Shown here: positions 1 to 6,782 of the stretch, one piece after another
Numbering within the stretch: the stretch's first letter is position 1
Layout: each line of letters begins with the position of its first letter
Assembly (NCBI GenBank): GCA_964440935.1
Contig: CAYTTY010000075.1
Span: 1-9,897 of the forward strand
Origin: WJJR01 sp964440935
Lineage (GTDB): Bacteria > Zixibacteria > MSB-5A5 > WJJR01
Direction: 5' to 3'
DNA length: 9,897 bases
Position numbers and translations under genes: made by a program
Notes under the pieces: generated by a model
The model's database searches: none
What the model saw: only the letters and a program-made list of their open reading frames with translations
What the model was told of the DNA's origin: nothing

Positions 1-9
1 GTTTCCAAC

Positions 10-33
10 AGGAGTTTACACCCACTCCTTTTT
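10..33 (+). terminator. Hairpin plus T-run, possible terminator
   Basis: AGGAGT (10-15) and ACTCCT (24-29) form a perfect 6-bp stem with an 8-base loop, followed at once by a run of five T (29-33). This looks like an intrinsic terminator for a gene lying left of the window. It could equally be a hairpin in the leader of the small gene that starts at 94. The stem is short, so the call is weak. Confidence 0.35.
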
Positions 34-93
34 ACAGGAAAGATCGGACATCACCGTTGACATGTCTTCTTGAGAGTTAGGGAGGAGAACAAG

Positions 94-192
94 ATGAAGG
101 ATAGGAGCGTTGGAAAAGTTGAAATTAAGATAACAGGCTGGATAGCCGTGATCGTAGTTTTCTATCTTTTGGTGAGGCTGTTTCTGTTCTGA
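94..192 (+). CDS. Small single-helix membrane peptide (32 aa)
   Basis: A 32-codon frame opens with ATG at 94 and ends with TGA at 190-192. A strong Shine-Dalgarno site, GGAGG at 81-85, sits 8 bases upstream, which is the main reason to believe the gene is real. The product has a polar, charged N-terminus (MKDRSVGKVEIK) followed by about 20 almost wholly hydrophobic residues ending in LVRLFLF, so it should be a single membrane-spanning helix with almost no tail. There is no recognisable family. It stands alone: the next gene, on the other strand, ends at 334. Function unknown; small hydrophobic peptides can be toxins, regulators of membrane complexes or unannotated housekeeping peptides, and nothing here decides between them. 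Confidence 0.6.
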   Translation: MKDRSVGKVEIKITGWIAVIVVFYLLVRLFLF

Positions 193-333
193 GGGTAGAG
201 TATTAGCACGAGCCGCTGCCCGATTTTAGCGTCTAAAGCGCTATATGCATGGGACGCAGGGTCCAGCTGCCAGCTAGAATCGTGTGTTATCGATTAACCA
301 CAGCAAGGACTGGTGCAACTTAGACTATCGGAT

Positions 334-1848
334 TCACTCACCAGAATTCAAGTCCGACCTTTCGATTTGCCACTCCATTACTCGTTCACACTCAAGCACT
401 GTGATACGCTCGTCGTCCTTTACGGTCCTTCCAACATCGTCCTCGATACGCTTTCGGTAAGAACTATAATCGGGTTGTCTGAGAAAATCCGCTACAGTGG
501 TTGTGTACATGTGAATGACTTCTAAGAACAGCTGACCCTGGCGCACGGAAACGTTTGACACGCGCAGTATGTCCTTCACTGTGAGGTTGGCATATGTCCC
601 CTCTGCGTCGAAAATCAGACACTCATTCGGGTGGTGCTCTTCAAACCATGACTTCAGAAAGTCATTTACTTGAATGTCTCGGCTTCGACTAACAGATATT
701 TGCGAAGCAGGCGGGCACTTCTTTGGGAACATCTTGATTCGTACGTGTTCATCGGCAATGAGTAACTGATGTCTTCCTCTCTGTAGTACATGGAATGTCG
801 ACGAGACAAGAGAGCTGCCATCACGAGTGTCAATGAACAAATGAGGGCATTCATACTCAGTGTCACCCTTGTCATCGACAAACAGAATATCTTCCCACGC
901 GATAATTCCATCAACATATAGATGTGCTCGGCAAACTCTCGAAATGTACCGCATGAACTGTCCAACTGCCTCCAGCCGATCGTTCCGAGTCTCATCGTGG
1001 ACATTATGTCGCGAAACTCCTGGCAGGATGTCAACCTCCTGGGTATAATCAAACTTATTCCTGAGCATGTCAAAAAACGCATGATATTGGCGCAGATGTA
1101 CACATAATCCCCGAGGATGAAAGGCGTAAGCTATGGCCTCAAACCAGCGGGGTCGGCTTTGAAAGTCTGGATACTCCTCATCCCATGGGTACTTTTTGTC
1201 ATGGAGATCTCTCAGGAGAATTGGGGAATGGAACTCCTGATTGGCAGAATAGTGACCGAAGATTCGGAAAAGTTTGTTCTTGTTATTCACTTTGAATCTG
1301 ACTTCAATGGTTCTTGATCGTCGTCTTGTGGATAGCGATAGCCCAAAGAACGTGAATAGGATTCGATCATTCTTTGGCAACAACAGCATATCTTCCAATT
1401 CAGCTCTACCCCACAAGTAGCACTCGACGATGCTCTTCTTCCGAATCTCAGCGCGGAAGGTGTCGTAGGCCTTTTTGGAAAAGTTCGCTGGGGCGGCGAT
1501 AATGTACCCATAGATCTGTGAGTTATCCTTGAGGGAGGACACAATCTTGCGGATTTGTGAAGGCCCAAGTCTTTGTTCGCGTTTACATTGAATGACCCAG
1601 AGATTGCCCTCAACAATGATCTCGCCTTGATTCCCAGAGGGGTCCTCGTCGTCATTGTGAATGGTGGAGGCCTTTTCCCAGGCTCGAATATCAATGCCTT
1701 CGTCACTCCCGCCTCTTCCCGTTGCTTCAATTTTGTACCAGTCACGAATATCGTACGCCAACTGGCGAATGAGATCTTCGAACCTATGCGGGTCCAAGTC
1801 CTCGAAGTGCAATGGGTTAGTAGTTCTCGTGATCTTTGGGCTGCTCAT
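334..1848 (-). CDS. Mrr-type restriction endonuclease-like protein
   Basis: A 504-residue protein with an N-terminal Mrr-like PD-(D/E)XK nuclease domain (about residues 15-170) and a C-terminal region of some 330 residues that I do not recognise. Visible signature: the opening helix RFEDLIRQLAYDI (22-34), the metal-binding aspartate in DEGIDI (D53), the catalytic strand VIQCKR (Q87-C88-K89), and the later Mrr-like stretch IIAAPANFSKKA (116-127). Mrr-family enzymes cleave DNA, often modified DNA, as restriction or mobile-element defence; this role is inferred from the fold. The C-terminal part may sense the target. The start is taken at ATG 1848 because an AT box at 1870-1877 is centred about 26 bases upstream, as expected for a leaderless archaeal transcript; an upstream TTG extension to 1944 would run through that promoter. 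The substrate cannot be read from the sequence. Confidence 0.85.
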   Translation of the reverse strand: MSSPKITRTTNPLHFEDLDPHRFEDLIRQLAYDIRDWYKIEATGRGGSDEGIDIRAWEKASTIHNDDEDPSGNQGEIIVEGNLWVIQCKREQRLGPSQIRKIVSSLKDNSQIYGYIIAAPANFSKKAYDTFRAEIRKKSIVECYLWGRAELEDMLLLPKNDRILFTFFGLSLSTRRRSRTIEVRFKVNNKNKLFRIFGHYSANQEFHSPILLRDLHDKKYPWDEEYPDFQSRPRWFEAIAYAFHPRGLCVHLRQYHAFFDMLRNKFDYTQEVDILPGVSRHNVHDETRNDRLEAVGQFMRYISRVCRAHLYVDGIIAWEDILFVDDKGDTEYECPHLFIDTRDGSSLVSSTFHVLQRGRHQLLIADEHVRIKMFPKKCPPASQISVSRSRDIQVNDFLKSWFEEHHPNECLIFDAEGTYANLTVKDILRVSNVSVRQGQLFLEVIHMYTTTVADFLRQPDYSSYRKRIEDDVGRTVKDDERITVLECERVMEWQIERSDLNSGE

Positions 1849-1866
1849 ATCAACAACACCATAACT

Positions 1867-1880
1867 CAGTTTAATTCTCG
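1867..1880 (-). promoter_or_regulatory. Archaeal TATA box for the Mrr-like gene
   Basis: On the minus strand the sequence reads CGAGAATTAAACTG, with GAATTAAA at 1870-1877. Its centre is about 26 bases from the ATG at 1848, the textbook distance from an archaeal TATA box to the transcription start. Purine-rich bases just upstream fit a BRE. No good Shine-Dalgarno site precedes the ATG, so a leaderless mRNA is the simplest reading. Confidence 0.6.
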
Positions 1881-1917
1881 ATACAGGTGCACTCCACCAA
1901 TTTGCGGCAGTCAGGAC

Positions 1918-1943
1918 AGAAAACAAAGAAAAATAAAGAAACA
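1918..1943 (-). terminator. T-rich terminator after the PC4-like gene
   Basis: Starting 15 bases past the stop codon of the 1959-2207 gene, the minus strand becomes a pyrimidine tract with several T-runs of 3 to 5 (TTTCTTTATTTTTCTTTG and onward). Archaeal RNA polymerase terminates at such T tracts without a hairpin. Its place between one gene's stop and the next gene's promoter fits that role. Confidence 0.55.
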
Positions 1944-1958
1944 ACCATTCAAGAGCCT

Positions 1959-2207
1959 CTACTCAAACTCGTTGTAGAGTGCTCGCTTGGTGTCTTCAAG
2001 AACGCAAATGAGCTTGTCAACCTCTTTGGAGTTGAGCAAGGTCATCCTGTAGCGATCCCAGGACTGCCCGTCCTTAGTGAAGGACTTCTCCAGCACAACG
2101 CTCGGAATTTTCCTGCCGTCGTGGTCATGGAGAAAGACAGCAGTACTGAATCCACCAACCTTAGCTTTGAAGTCTGGTTGGACTTTTTGACTTGATTGAT
2201 CTGCCAT
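1959..2207 (-). CDS. Small PC4-like/whirly-type protein (82 aa, putative nucleic-acid binding)
   Basis: The start is set at ATG 2207 because a near-perfect Shine-Dalgarno, AGGAGGTG (2216-2223), lies 8 bases upstream; the frame is open back to 2309 but that stretch would contain the ribosome site. The 82 residues show a beta-rich pattern, FKAKVGGFSTAVFLHDHDGR then SVVLEKSF, W50, and a final helix VDKLICVLEDTKRALY. This resembles a widespread family of short archaeal and mobile-element proteins of the form K-x-G-x(n)-S-x-x-x-x-KS[YF]-x(n)-W-x(n)-L, which I associate with the PC4-like ssDNA-binding fold. That assignment is from memory of the pattern and is tentative. Role by context: DNA binding next to nuclease genes, or a mobile-element maintenance protein. 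A T-rich terminator follows, so it is probably monocistronic. Confidence 0.75.
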   Translation of the reverse strand: MADQSSQKVQPDFKAKVGGFSTAVFLHDHDGRKIPSVVLEKSFTKDGQSWDRYRMTLLNSKEVDKLICVLEDTKRALYNEFE

Positions 2208-2580
2208 TTCGCAGCCACCTCCTTTCAGCTCTCTGAAGATCTTGTAAGCCGACACTGAGGCAACTGGTCCTGACGGCCTAAGCTCTGAATCGAATTGAGT
2301 ATTTTTCATGCCCGAACAAGGGCAGAGAGATAGCTATGGCTTTAGAGGAAAACTCTGAGAGCGGAACCTCCAGAAGTTGACTCGACCTCAAAGAGGGAGA
2401 GGCTTACTGAGCTCTCTGCCCAGGGCTCAATGGAAAAACGAGATCGAGAGTTCAGTGATCAGAGCGAGACCAGAAAGTACTTGAAGTGATCCGAGCTTGC
2501 AGAGTTGTATGAACTGAGTCTATTTGAACTGAAGTCGTGGCGGGCTATATTGCGATCAGAAGAAGGAGGAATTAGCATTT
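2208..2580. other. Divergent gene-free region (373 bases)
   Basis: This lies between two divergently transcribed genes, so it should hold both promoters. AT-rich candidates are GTCTATTTG near 2517-2525 for the plus-strand nuclease gene, which would leave a leader of about 33 bases carrying its SD site, and AAAAATACT near 2298-2306 on the minus strand for the small gene. Neither is certain. A 5-bp hairpin TGCCC-N6-GGGCA sits at 2309-2324, and GGGCAGAGAG (2320-2329) recurs inverted as CTCTCTGCCC (2412-2421). I see no gene, tRNA or repeat array here. Confidence 0.5.
2563..2570 (+). promoter_or_regulatory. Strong ribosome binding site
   Basis: AAGGAGGA ends 10 bases before ATG 2581 and fixes the start of the PD-(D/E)XK gene. 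Confidence 0.75.
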
Positions 2581-4017
2581 ATGGCTCGTATTCGTAATCC
2601 GATTCTGTTCTCGGAACATTTTGGAGTCAATCCGAAACGGATGAGCGATCTGGGAGCGTTCGATCCGACGCTCAATGTTGACACCAAGCTTTTCGTCGAT
2701 CCACTGCTGATACCTCAAAGTTCCGCGACGGAATTCTCCAAGTGTGCGGATTCTCGTTTCAAATCCCACTTCAGCAAAGTGATCAGGTTGCTCAAGGCCT
2801 CAAGAACCCAGGGAGATTCGCCGTGGCGTCAGGCAGCCCGATTCATGAGCTTCGGTGAGGTTATAGAAACCTGCATTGGATACGGAGGTGCGTCTATCCA
2901 CGGAAGTGCACTCGGGACAAAGCTGAGTGCTCAGATTCTAACAACCGCCCAAGAGATCATCTCACTTGGAATCGAAGACCCTGAACTGTTCTTGCTTCTC
3001 CCTCTTCTTGAGGAGGGAATTGGACCAGACAGAATCAGTGATATGACCTGTGGCATCATCAGACCAGATTTGGCCGAGTATACTCAGCAGATATCAAGGA
3101 AATTGGAGATTGAAGGGAAGACTTTTAGGTTTGAGACTGGATCTTACACGCTTCCACAGAATCCGTGCGAGCGTCGTCCGACACCGATTCTACTCATTCC
3201 CCGGGATGTGCTCCGACACCTACCAATTGCAACTGATTGGGAATCGATGAAGGATGCGGCTGACCACAATGCAGGGTTGCGTTCACGCGTCAACAAGCTG
3301 ATTGGTCGGATTTGGCGGGCAAGATCAGTTGCAGAGAAGAGAGCACTCAGAAAACTGGTTATTGAAAATGTAGAAGTGGCTCAGCTCCTCCTAGACCTCC
3401 TCAGGAGTGCCGAGCGAAACTCTTATAATCTGGACATTGATCCCGAAGGCGTGGTCATTTGGCGAACTCTACTTGGCACAGTCGCACGAGACTATCCGCT
3501 ACAGCTATTAACACCAGCGAAACTGAATTCAGACTCAGTGTATGAGATTGCACTCAAGGTTGTGGAGCAATTCAGACATCTGATTGAAGAAAAGGGTTTG
3601 TGGAATCTGTTGTGGGTTGGGGCAAATGCCCGTCCGGAAGCTGCGAGTCAGCTGATCTTCTTCGCGGTAGCTGACTCCTACTGCAAGGCTAATGACTTGG
3701 ACATAACTCCGGAAGCCGAGACCGGGCGAGGACCAGTGGATTTCAAATTCTCCTCGGGCTATACAGAGACAGTGCTTGTTGAGGTCAAATTGTCGAGAAA
3801 TTCGAAGCTCGTTGATGGCTACAAGAAGCAATTGACGGCATACAATTCCGCTGAGCAGGTGGTGCGCTCGGTTTACTTGATAATCGACGTTGGTGGAATG
3901 GGAAGAAAGGACAAGGCACTCGTCGCAGCGAGAAGTGAGATGACTGGTGAAGGCAAACCAGCCCCTGAAATCGTATTTGTGGATGGCAGGAAGAAGAAAT
4001 CAGCCAGCAAGCTGTGA
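2581..4017 (+). CDS. PD-(D/E)XK nuclease superfamily protein
   Basis: A 478-residue protein whose last 130 residues carry a clear PD-(D/E)XK nuclease core: a leading helix with an acidic residue in RPEAASQLIFF (E354), the aspartate of GRGPVDFKF (D387), the E-x-K strand VEVKLS (E401, K403) and a following helix with glutamine, YKKQLTAY (Q417). All residues expected of an active, metal-dependent nuclease are present. The first 340 residues are mostly helical with no family I can name; the opening is conserved-looking (RIRNPILF, then a stretch FDPTLNVDTKLFVDPLLI). The lysine-rich end is KKKSASKL. The SD at 2563-2570 fixes the start. It is divergent from the PC4-like and Mrr-like genes and shares no obvious homology with the latter beyond the general fold. 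The likely role is nucleic-acid cleavage in defence or in element processing; the target is unknown. Confidence 0.85.
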   Translation: MARIRNPILFSEHFGVNPKRMSDLGAFDPTLNVDTKLFVDPLLIPQSSATEFSKCADSRFKSHFSKVIRLLKASRTQGDSPWRQAARFMSFGEVIETCIGYGGASIHGSALGTKLSAQILTTAQEIISLGIEDPELFLLLPLLEEGIGPDRISDMTCGIIRPDLAEYTQQISRKLEIEGKTFRFETGSYTLPQNPCERRPTPILLIPRDVLRHLPIATDWESMKDAADHNAGLRSRVNKLIGRIWRARSVAEKRALRKLVIENVEVAQLLLDLLRSAERNSYNLDIDPEGVVIWRTLLGTVARDYPLQLLTPAKLNSDSVYEIALKVVEQFRHLIEEKGLWNLLWVGANARPEAASQLIFFAVADSYCKANDLDITPEAETGRGPVDFKFSSGYTETVLVEVKLSRNSKLVDGYKKQLTAYNSAEQVVRSVYLIIDVGGMGRKDKALVAARSEMTGEGKPAPEIVFVDGRKKKSASKL

Positions 4018-4205
4018 TAGAATGTCCACTGGCACCGTGATTGAACAAGGATCTGAAGTTAAGACTGAGATGCACGCGGCCTAGCAAGCGCAAATAAGGT
4101 AGCATGAACTTGGTATGCGAATTAGAAGATAAATGGAAGAAGAGAAGCTGAATAAAGAGAGGACATTCTAAGGCATACTTCAGCGATAACACAGAGGCAA
4201 AGCAC
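4018..4205. other. Convergent gene-free spacer
   Basis: The genes on either side end here, tail to tail. Read on the minus strand, 4120-4170 is pyrimidine-rich (CCTCTCTTTATTCAGC and on), which may terminate the membrane-protein gene. No hairpin terminator or coding frame stands out. Confidence 0.35.
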
Positions 4206-4601
4206 TCACTTCAAGTTTTCGAAAAGATCTTGATGAGGTGTTCTTGCCTTGGCTCTGAACTTGTCCCTGAGCTGAGACAGACTTTCAAGCGGTTCCTTTA
4301 GCTGAGGTTGATGATGCTCAATCGAGCATGTCTGCTCGATTTTAGGCCGTGACAGTAAGCAGAGCAAAAAGCCCAAGACGATCAGTAAGGCTCCTACAGG
4401 AAGTGTAAGATTCTGTGCGCTAGAAACTATAAATGAAAAGGAACCTTCGATCAACCCACCAAAGTTGAAGATGAGAAGTGCACTCCCAACAAGGAGCAAG
4501 ATAAGCCCGGAATAAAACTGTCTCTTCGAACAACGCTCGAAGACTTGGACTGCAAACCTGAAATTCTCAGGATCAGAGCACGAACAAACTCGCAATGGCA
4601 T
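4206..4601 (-). CDS. Two-helix membrane protein, unknown function
   Basis: 131 residues from ATG 4601. That start is chosen because GAGGTG (4606-4611) lies 4 bases upstream; the GTG at 4613 would overlap the site. Two hydrophobic segments, about residues 30-50 and 65-84, are separated by a short polar loop, giving a helical hairpin with both ends on one side of the membrane. The N-terminal 29 residues carry three cysteines (C6, C8, C24). The C-terminal 47 residues are soluble and charged, with a helical stretch LESLSQLRDKFRAKARTP. No known family recognised. It is on the same strand as the hydrolase gene at 5293 but 691 bases away, so co-transcription is doubtful. It might anchor or be a membrane partner of that hydrolase; this is speculation from proximity. 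Confidence 0.7.
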   Translation of the reverse strand: MPLRVCSCSDPENFRFAVQVFERCSKRQFYSGLILLLVGSALLIFNFGGLIEGSFSFIVSSAQNLTLPVGALLIVLGFLLCLLSRPKIEQTCSIEHHQPQLKEPLESLSQLRDKFRAKARTPHQDLFENLK

Positions 4602-4755
4602 TATCCACCTCACAAGACAAAGTCACCGTATAGACAGTTCGTTTCCTTTCGTTTAGGGCAGATGTCTCTTCTGCGTCTATCGGGCGAGAGTCCAAATATC
4701 CGCGTTTAAATTATTCAGTTTTCGCAAACTCAAACTGTTATCAGGGATTAAATGA

Positions 4756-4849
4756 AAGATCAGGGGGCGGAGACTACATTACTCCACACTCACGGTCTGC
4801 TTGTGAGTAGCTTAGAAGCCTGATCTTCAGCATTGTTGGAGCATCCAAC
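4756..4849. repeat. Nested inverted repeats
   Basis: AAGATCAGG (4756-4764) pairs with CCTGATCTT (4819-4827); inside it ACTCAC (4788-4793) pairs with GTGAGT (4803-4808). A separate hairpin GTTGGA-GCA-TCCAAC follows at 4835-4849. Nested stems of 9 and 6 bp suggest a folded RNA or a protein-binding DNA site. Strand cannot be decided. Confidence 0.4.
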
Positions 4850-5010
4850 CTCCCTCTGGCTCCAGTCTCAATCCAAACAGTCTTTATACATCTAGAGAGC
4901 CCAATTTGTACACACCTTCTCGCCTTCGCTCATTCGTTTAGATCATCGGCCTGATTGCCATTGGAGGCAAGAACATTCGAGGACTGGTACGCACACTCAC
5001 AAGAAAAATG

Positions 5011-5130
5011 TTCGTTTAAACAATTGAAGCCGGTTTGTAGCGGCTTCGTATCGCTGTGGTGGGCAATGTGTTACGCTTTTCGGGGTGCGGTTCTTCGGAC
5101 GATGCCTGCTGCAAAGCAGGCGATAACGAA
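5011..5130 (+). ncRNA. Candidate structured RNA
   Basis: Outer arms TTCGTT (5011-5016) and AACGAA (5125-5130) enclose two strong hairpins: GAAGCCG-N8-CGGCTTC (5026-5047) and GCCTGCT-GCAA-AGCAGGC (5104-5121). The second has a GNRA tetraloop when read on the plus strand, a common feature of real RNA, while the complement would give TTGC; this favours plus-strand transcription. The closing stem plus two hairpins make a multibranch layout. I know no named family with this arrangement, and there is no tRNA-like T-loop. The AT box near 4882-4891 could be its promoter. It may instead be a DNA recombination site. Confidence 0.35.
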
Positions 5131-5135
5131 ACTTA

Positions 5136-5175
5136 AAGTAAAGTAGCGCTACAAGGAAGCTTTCTCAGTTTACTT
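5136..5175. repeat. Palindrome GTAGCGCTAC within a wider inverted repeat
   Basis: GTAGCGCTAC (5143-5152) is a perfect 10-base palindrome. The flanking AAGTAAA (5136-5142) returns inverted as TTTACTT (5169-5175). This may be a protein-binding site or the 3' end of the structured block to its left. Confidence 0.35.
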
Positions 5176-5292
5176 CGAGGCCTGTTGGCCATGAATAATC
5201 AATGGAGAGTGAAGAGAACAGTAGCATTTTAGTGAAAGTTCTTAAGCGGAGGAACTCTACGACGATTCGAAAGGAGGGAATCTTTCTGACAT

Positions 5293-6420
5293 TCAATGCG
5301 AATCCTCTTGGTTGGTCACATCTGAAGAAGTTTCGGCAGATTGTAATTCAGGAGCTTCAGACTCGGTAGGATCTGCGATCGCTGGACGTGATACAGCGAA
5401 ATGTTTGATGAGACCCAGAACATAGGATTGGTTCTGCTTCCATACTTGGTCCAGAAGTGAGTGTCGCATTCCAGGGATGATCACTGTATGGAAGACAGGT
5501 ATTTGCTCGACGGTTGGGATGTGATTGCCATTCTCACCTTCTGTCTCAATTCGTTGGGGCAAGACCCATTGATATCGGTTTGTCATGTCTTCCGAACCGA
5601 GAATCACTAACGTGTCTTGTGATTCCAGTGTTAAGAGTTCATGCAACTTATCATCTCGGCCGCCTGCTACTACAATACGAAACACGCGGTATGCTATAGA
5701 AGACTGATCTACCTTCACCTCTTTGAGGAAAGAGTCGTCAACGAAGTAACTGACAAACTTGTTCCAATCTTCGACACTAACCTCACGGAATTCATCTGGA
5801 ACAAGTGAACGTAGGCTGCATCCTGATGCTAACATACACACGGAATCGCACTTGATGCTGCCGATTGTGTTCGCTTCAAGCTGGTAGGATAGGGCTCCAA
5901 GTCCTCCAAGGGAATATCCGAGTAAGTGGATTCTAGTGTTCTCAGAAAAGTGCTTGGAAAAAAACTCCTCACTCTGATTCTTGACTTTTCGAACCAGTTT
6001 GCCTATATCAGCTAGCGCTTGCGTGTACCCATACCAGAAGCGTTCCTTCTTTCGAACAATCATGTCCAAGAGAGTCTTTGGCCAGTTTGGATCTGTGTAG
6101 TCGCGTTTATTGTATCTTTTTAGATGGAATGGTAGAGGAAGAAGAACAGCGGCCATTCCACCGTGGGCGGCAAGTTCCCAACACATTCCATGTTGAGGAC
6201 GCTCATATACGCCTCTATTCACCTCTCCAAATCCATTTAGGACAATGACGAGATCGGTTTGCTTTTGGATGCCAGAGGCAGATTTTGGGAAAAAGAACTG
6301 TAGCGGGAAGTCATCGTTCCTTTTCTGAGCTTCGGGCGTTATGTAGAGATCCTCACGAGGCTCTCGGGGGTCTCCGGTCGTGAAACGATAGGGATAGGAT
6401 TTTGCTTCACCGCTCGGCAT
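5293..6420 (-). CDS. Alpha/beta-hydrolase fold protein
   Basis: A 375-residue soluble protein with the marks of the alpha/beta hydrolase superfamily: an oxyanion-type turn VIVLNGFGE (58-66), the nucleophile elbow GYSLGG (Ser170), a strand ending in LGSEDM (Asp278 as likely acid) and PGMRHS (His320 as likely base). Order and spacing fit a working Ser-Asp-His triad, so it probably hydrolyses an ester, thioester or amide. No signal peptide or membrane segment is visible, so it should act in the cytoplasm. The last 35 residues are acidic and look disordered (from AIADPTESE to the end). No SD precedes ATG 6420; an AT box TTATACATTA at 6461-6470 would give a leader of roughly 19 bases. The small gene 6491-6733 lies 70 bases upstream on the same strand. 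The substrate is not readable; a lipid-cleaving effector is one possibility. Confidence 0.85.
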   Translation of the reverse strand: MPSGEAKSYPYRFTTGDPREPREDLYITPEAQKRNDDFPLQFFFPKSASGIQKQTDLVIVLNGFGEVNRGVYERPQHGMCWELAAHGGMAAVLLPLPFHLKRYNKRDYTDPNWPKTLLDMIVRKKERFWYGYTQALADIGKLVRKVKNQSEEFFSKHFSENTRIHLLGYSLGGLGALSYQLEANTIGSIKCDSVCMLASGCSLRSLVPDEFREVSVEDWNKFVSYFVDDSFLKEVKVDQSSIAYRVFRIVVAGGRDDKLHELLTLESQDTLVILGSEDMTNRYQWVLPQRIETEGENGNHIPTVEQIPVFHTVIIPGMRHSLLDQVWKQNQSYVLGLIKHFAVSRPAIADPTESEAPELQSAETSSDVTNQEDSH

Positions 6421-6460
6421 GCAGTAATGAGAAGGCTCATCGAAGTCGCGGTCAAGCCCT

Positions 6461-6470
6461 TAATGTATAA
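6461..6470 (-). promoter_or_regulatory. Possible TATA box for the hydrolase gene
   Basis: The minus strand reads TTATACATTA, centred about 45 bases from ATG 6420. An archaeal start 25-27 bases downstream would leave a short leader of about 19 bases without an SD site. This is plausible but unproven; the gene may also be read from the promoter of the preceding small gene. Confidence 0.35.
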
Positions 6471-6490
6471 GATATGTGCCTATGGTAGGA

Positions 6491-6733
6491 CTACACATTC
6501 TCCGACAAGCGGCGCTCGATGTTAAGATAGCGAGCAACTGTATTGGGAGTTGTTATAAACTCGTAGATGTCTGAAAAACCTTCTGCACGAGCCATGGAGT
6601 CAGAATCAGCGTAGCCTAGTTTCCGGGCCACTTCATCTATGTCGGTGCAGTTTAGGTCGCGGGCTACCAAATTCACGTAACCCCATTGTACTGATGTCAT
6701 TGAGCTATTTCCCCTTCTCTTCTTCTGTATCAT
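6491..6733 (-). CDS. Small helical protein, possibly DNA binding (80 aa)
   Basis: 80 residues from ATG 6733. Basic N-terminus (MIQKKRRGNS) then a helical body containing two similar units in tandem, VARKLGYADSD (35-45) and MARAEGFSDIYEF (47-59), each of the form A-R-x-x-G-[YF]-x-D or a close variant. This helix-turn-helix-like layout with a basic start suggests DNA binding, but I recognise no family. An ATG at 6700 (69 aa) preceded by AAGGGG is an alternative start. I prefer 6733 because a TATTAAA box (6761-6767) is centred about 31 bases upstream and a G-rich stretch precedes the ATG. An extension to TTG 6823 is unlikely. It is divergent from the seven-gene operon that begins at 7023 and could be its regulator; the hydrolase gene follows 70 bases downstream. 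Confidence 0.6.
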   Translation of the reverse strand: MIQKKRRGNSSMTSVQWGYVNLVARDLNCTDIDEVARKLGYADSDSMARAEGFSDIYEFITTPNTVARYLNIERRLSENV

Positions 6734-6770
6734 CGCGATCCCCCCGTCTCGCGAAAAGTGTTTAATACTA

Positions 6771-6782
6771 CAGCAATTGCTG
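6771..6782. promoter_or_regulatory. 12-base palindrome, candidate operator
   Basis: CAGCAATTGCTG is its own reverse complement. It lies directly upstream of the minus-strand TATA box at 6761-6767, in the BRE position or just beyond. Confidence 0.4.

Larger units (their letters stand above)
4602..5292. other. Long gene-free region rich in inverted repeats
   Basis: I find no convincing gene in these 691 bases. A frame from TTG 4955 to 5146 has no ribosome site and its codons run straight through perfect hairpins. The region holds two blocks of secondary structure (4756-4849 and 5011-5175, listed separately), a plus-strand AT box CTTTATACAT near 4882-4891 that could start a transcript around 4912, and on the left the promoter of the 4601 gene. 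It could host a non-coding RNA, a recombination or replication site, or a decayed gene. Confidence 0.5.

Noticed and set aside
1..73. 3' end of a gene from the left edge (frames ending at 58-60, 71-73 or 78-80)
   Set aside because: Three frames are open over so short a length that none can be preferred, and the hairpin with T-run at 10-33 suggests any upstream gene ended before it.
193..333. tRNA or other RNA gene in the left spacer, with short inverted repeats TAGCG-N7-CGCTA and AGCTG-C-CAGCT
   Set aside because: No T-loop, anticodon arm or acceptor stem can be built; the stems are only 5 bp and expected by chance.
666..1745. Open frames opposite or shifted within the Mrr-like gene (for example 666-1103 and 1287-1745)
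   Set aside because: They are shadows of a gene with clear nuclease motifs and lack start signals.
1849..1944. Longer TTG start (1944) for the Mrr-like protein
   Set aside because: It would run through the TATA box and the T-rich terminator of the preceding gene.
2208..2309. Longer start (2309) for the PC4-like protein
   Set aside because: The extra 34 residues would contain the AGGAGGTG ribosome site that serves ATG 2207.
5011..5130. Integron attC-like site, because of CAATTGAAGCCG...CGGCTTC and its length of about 120 bases
   Set aside because: Neither strand has a proper RYYYAAC / GTTRRRY pair at the ends, and the neighbouring genes are not arranged as same-direction cassettes.
4955..5146. 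A 63-codon plus-strand frame
   Set aside because: It starts with TTG without an SD site, reads through two perfect hairpins, and the product has no recognisable pattern; the hairpins explain the region better.
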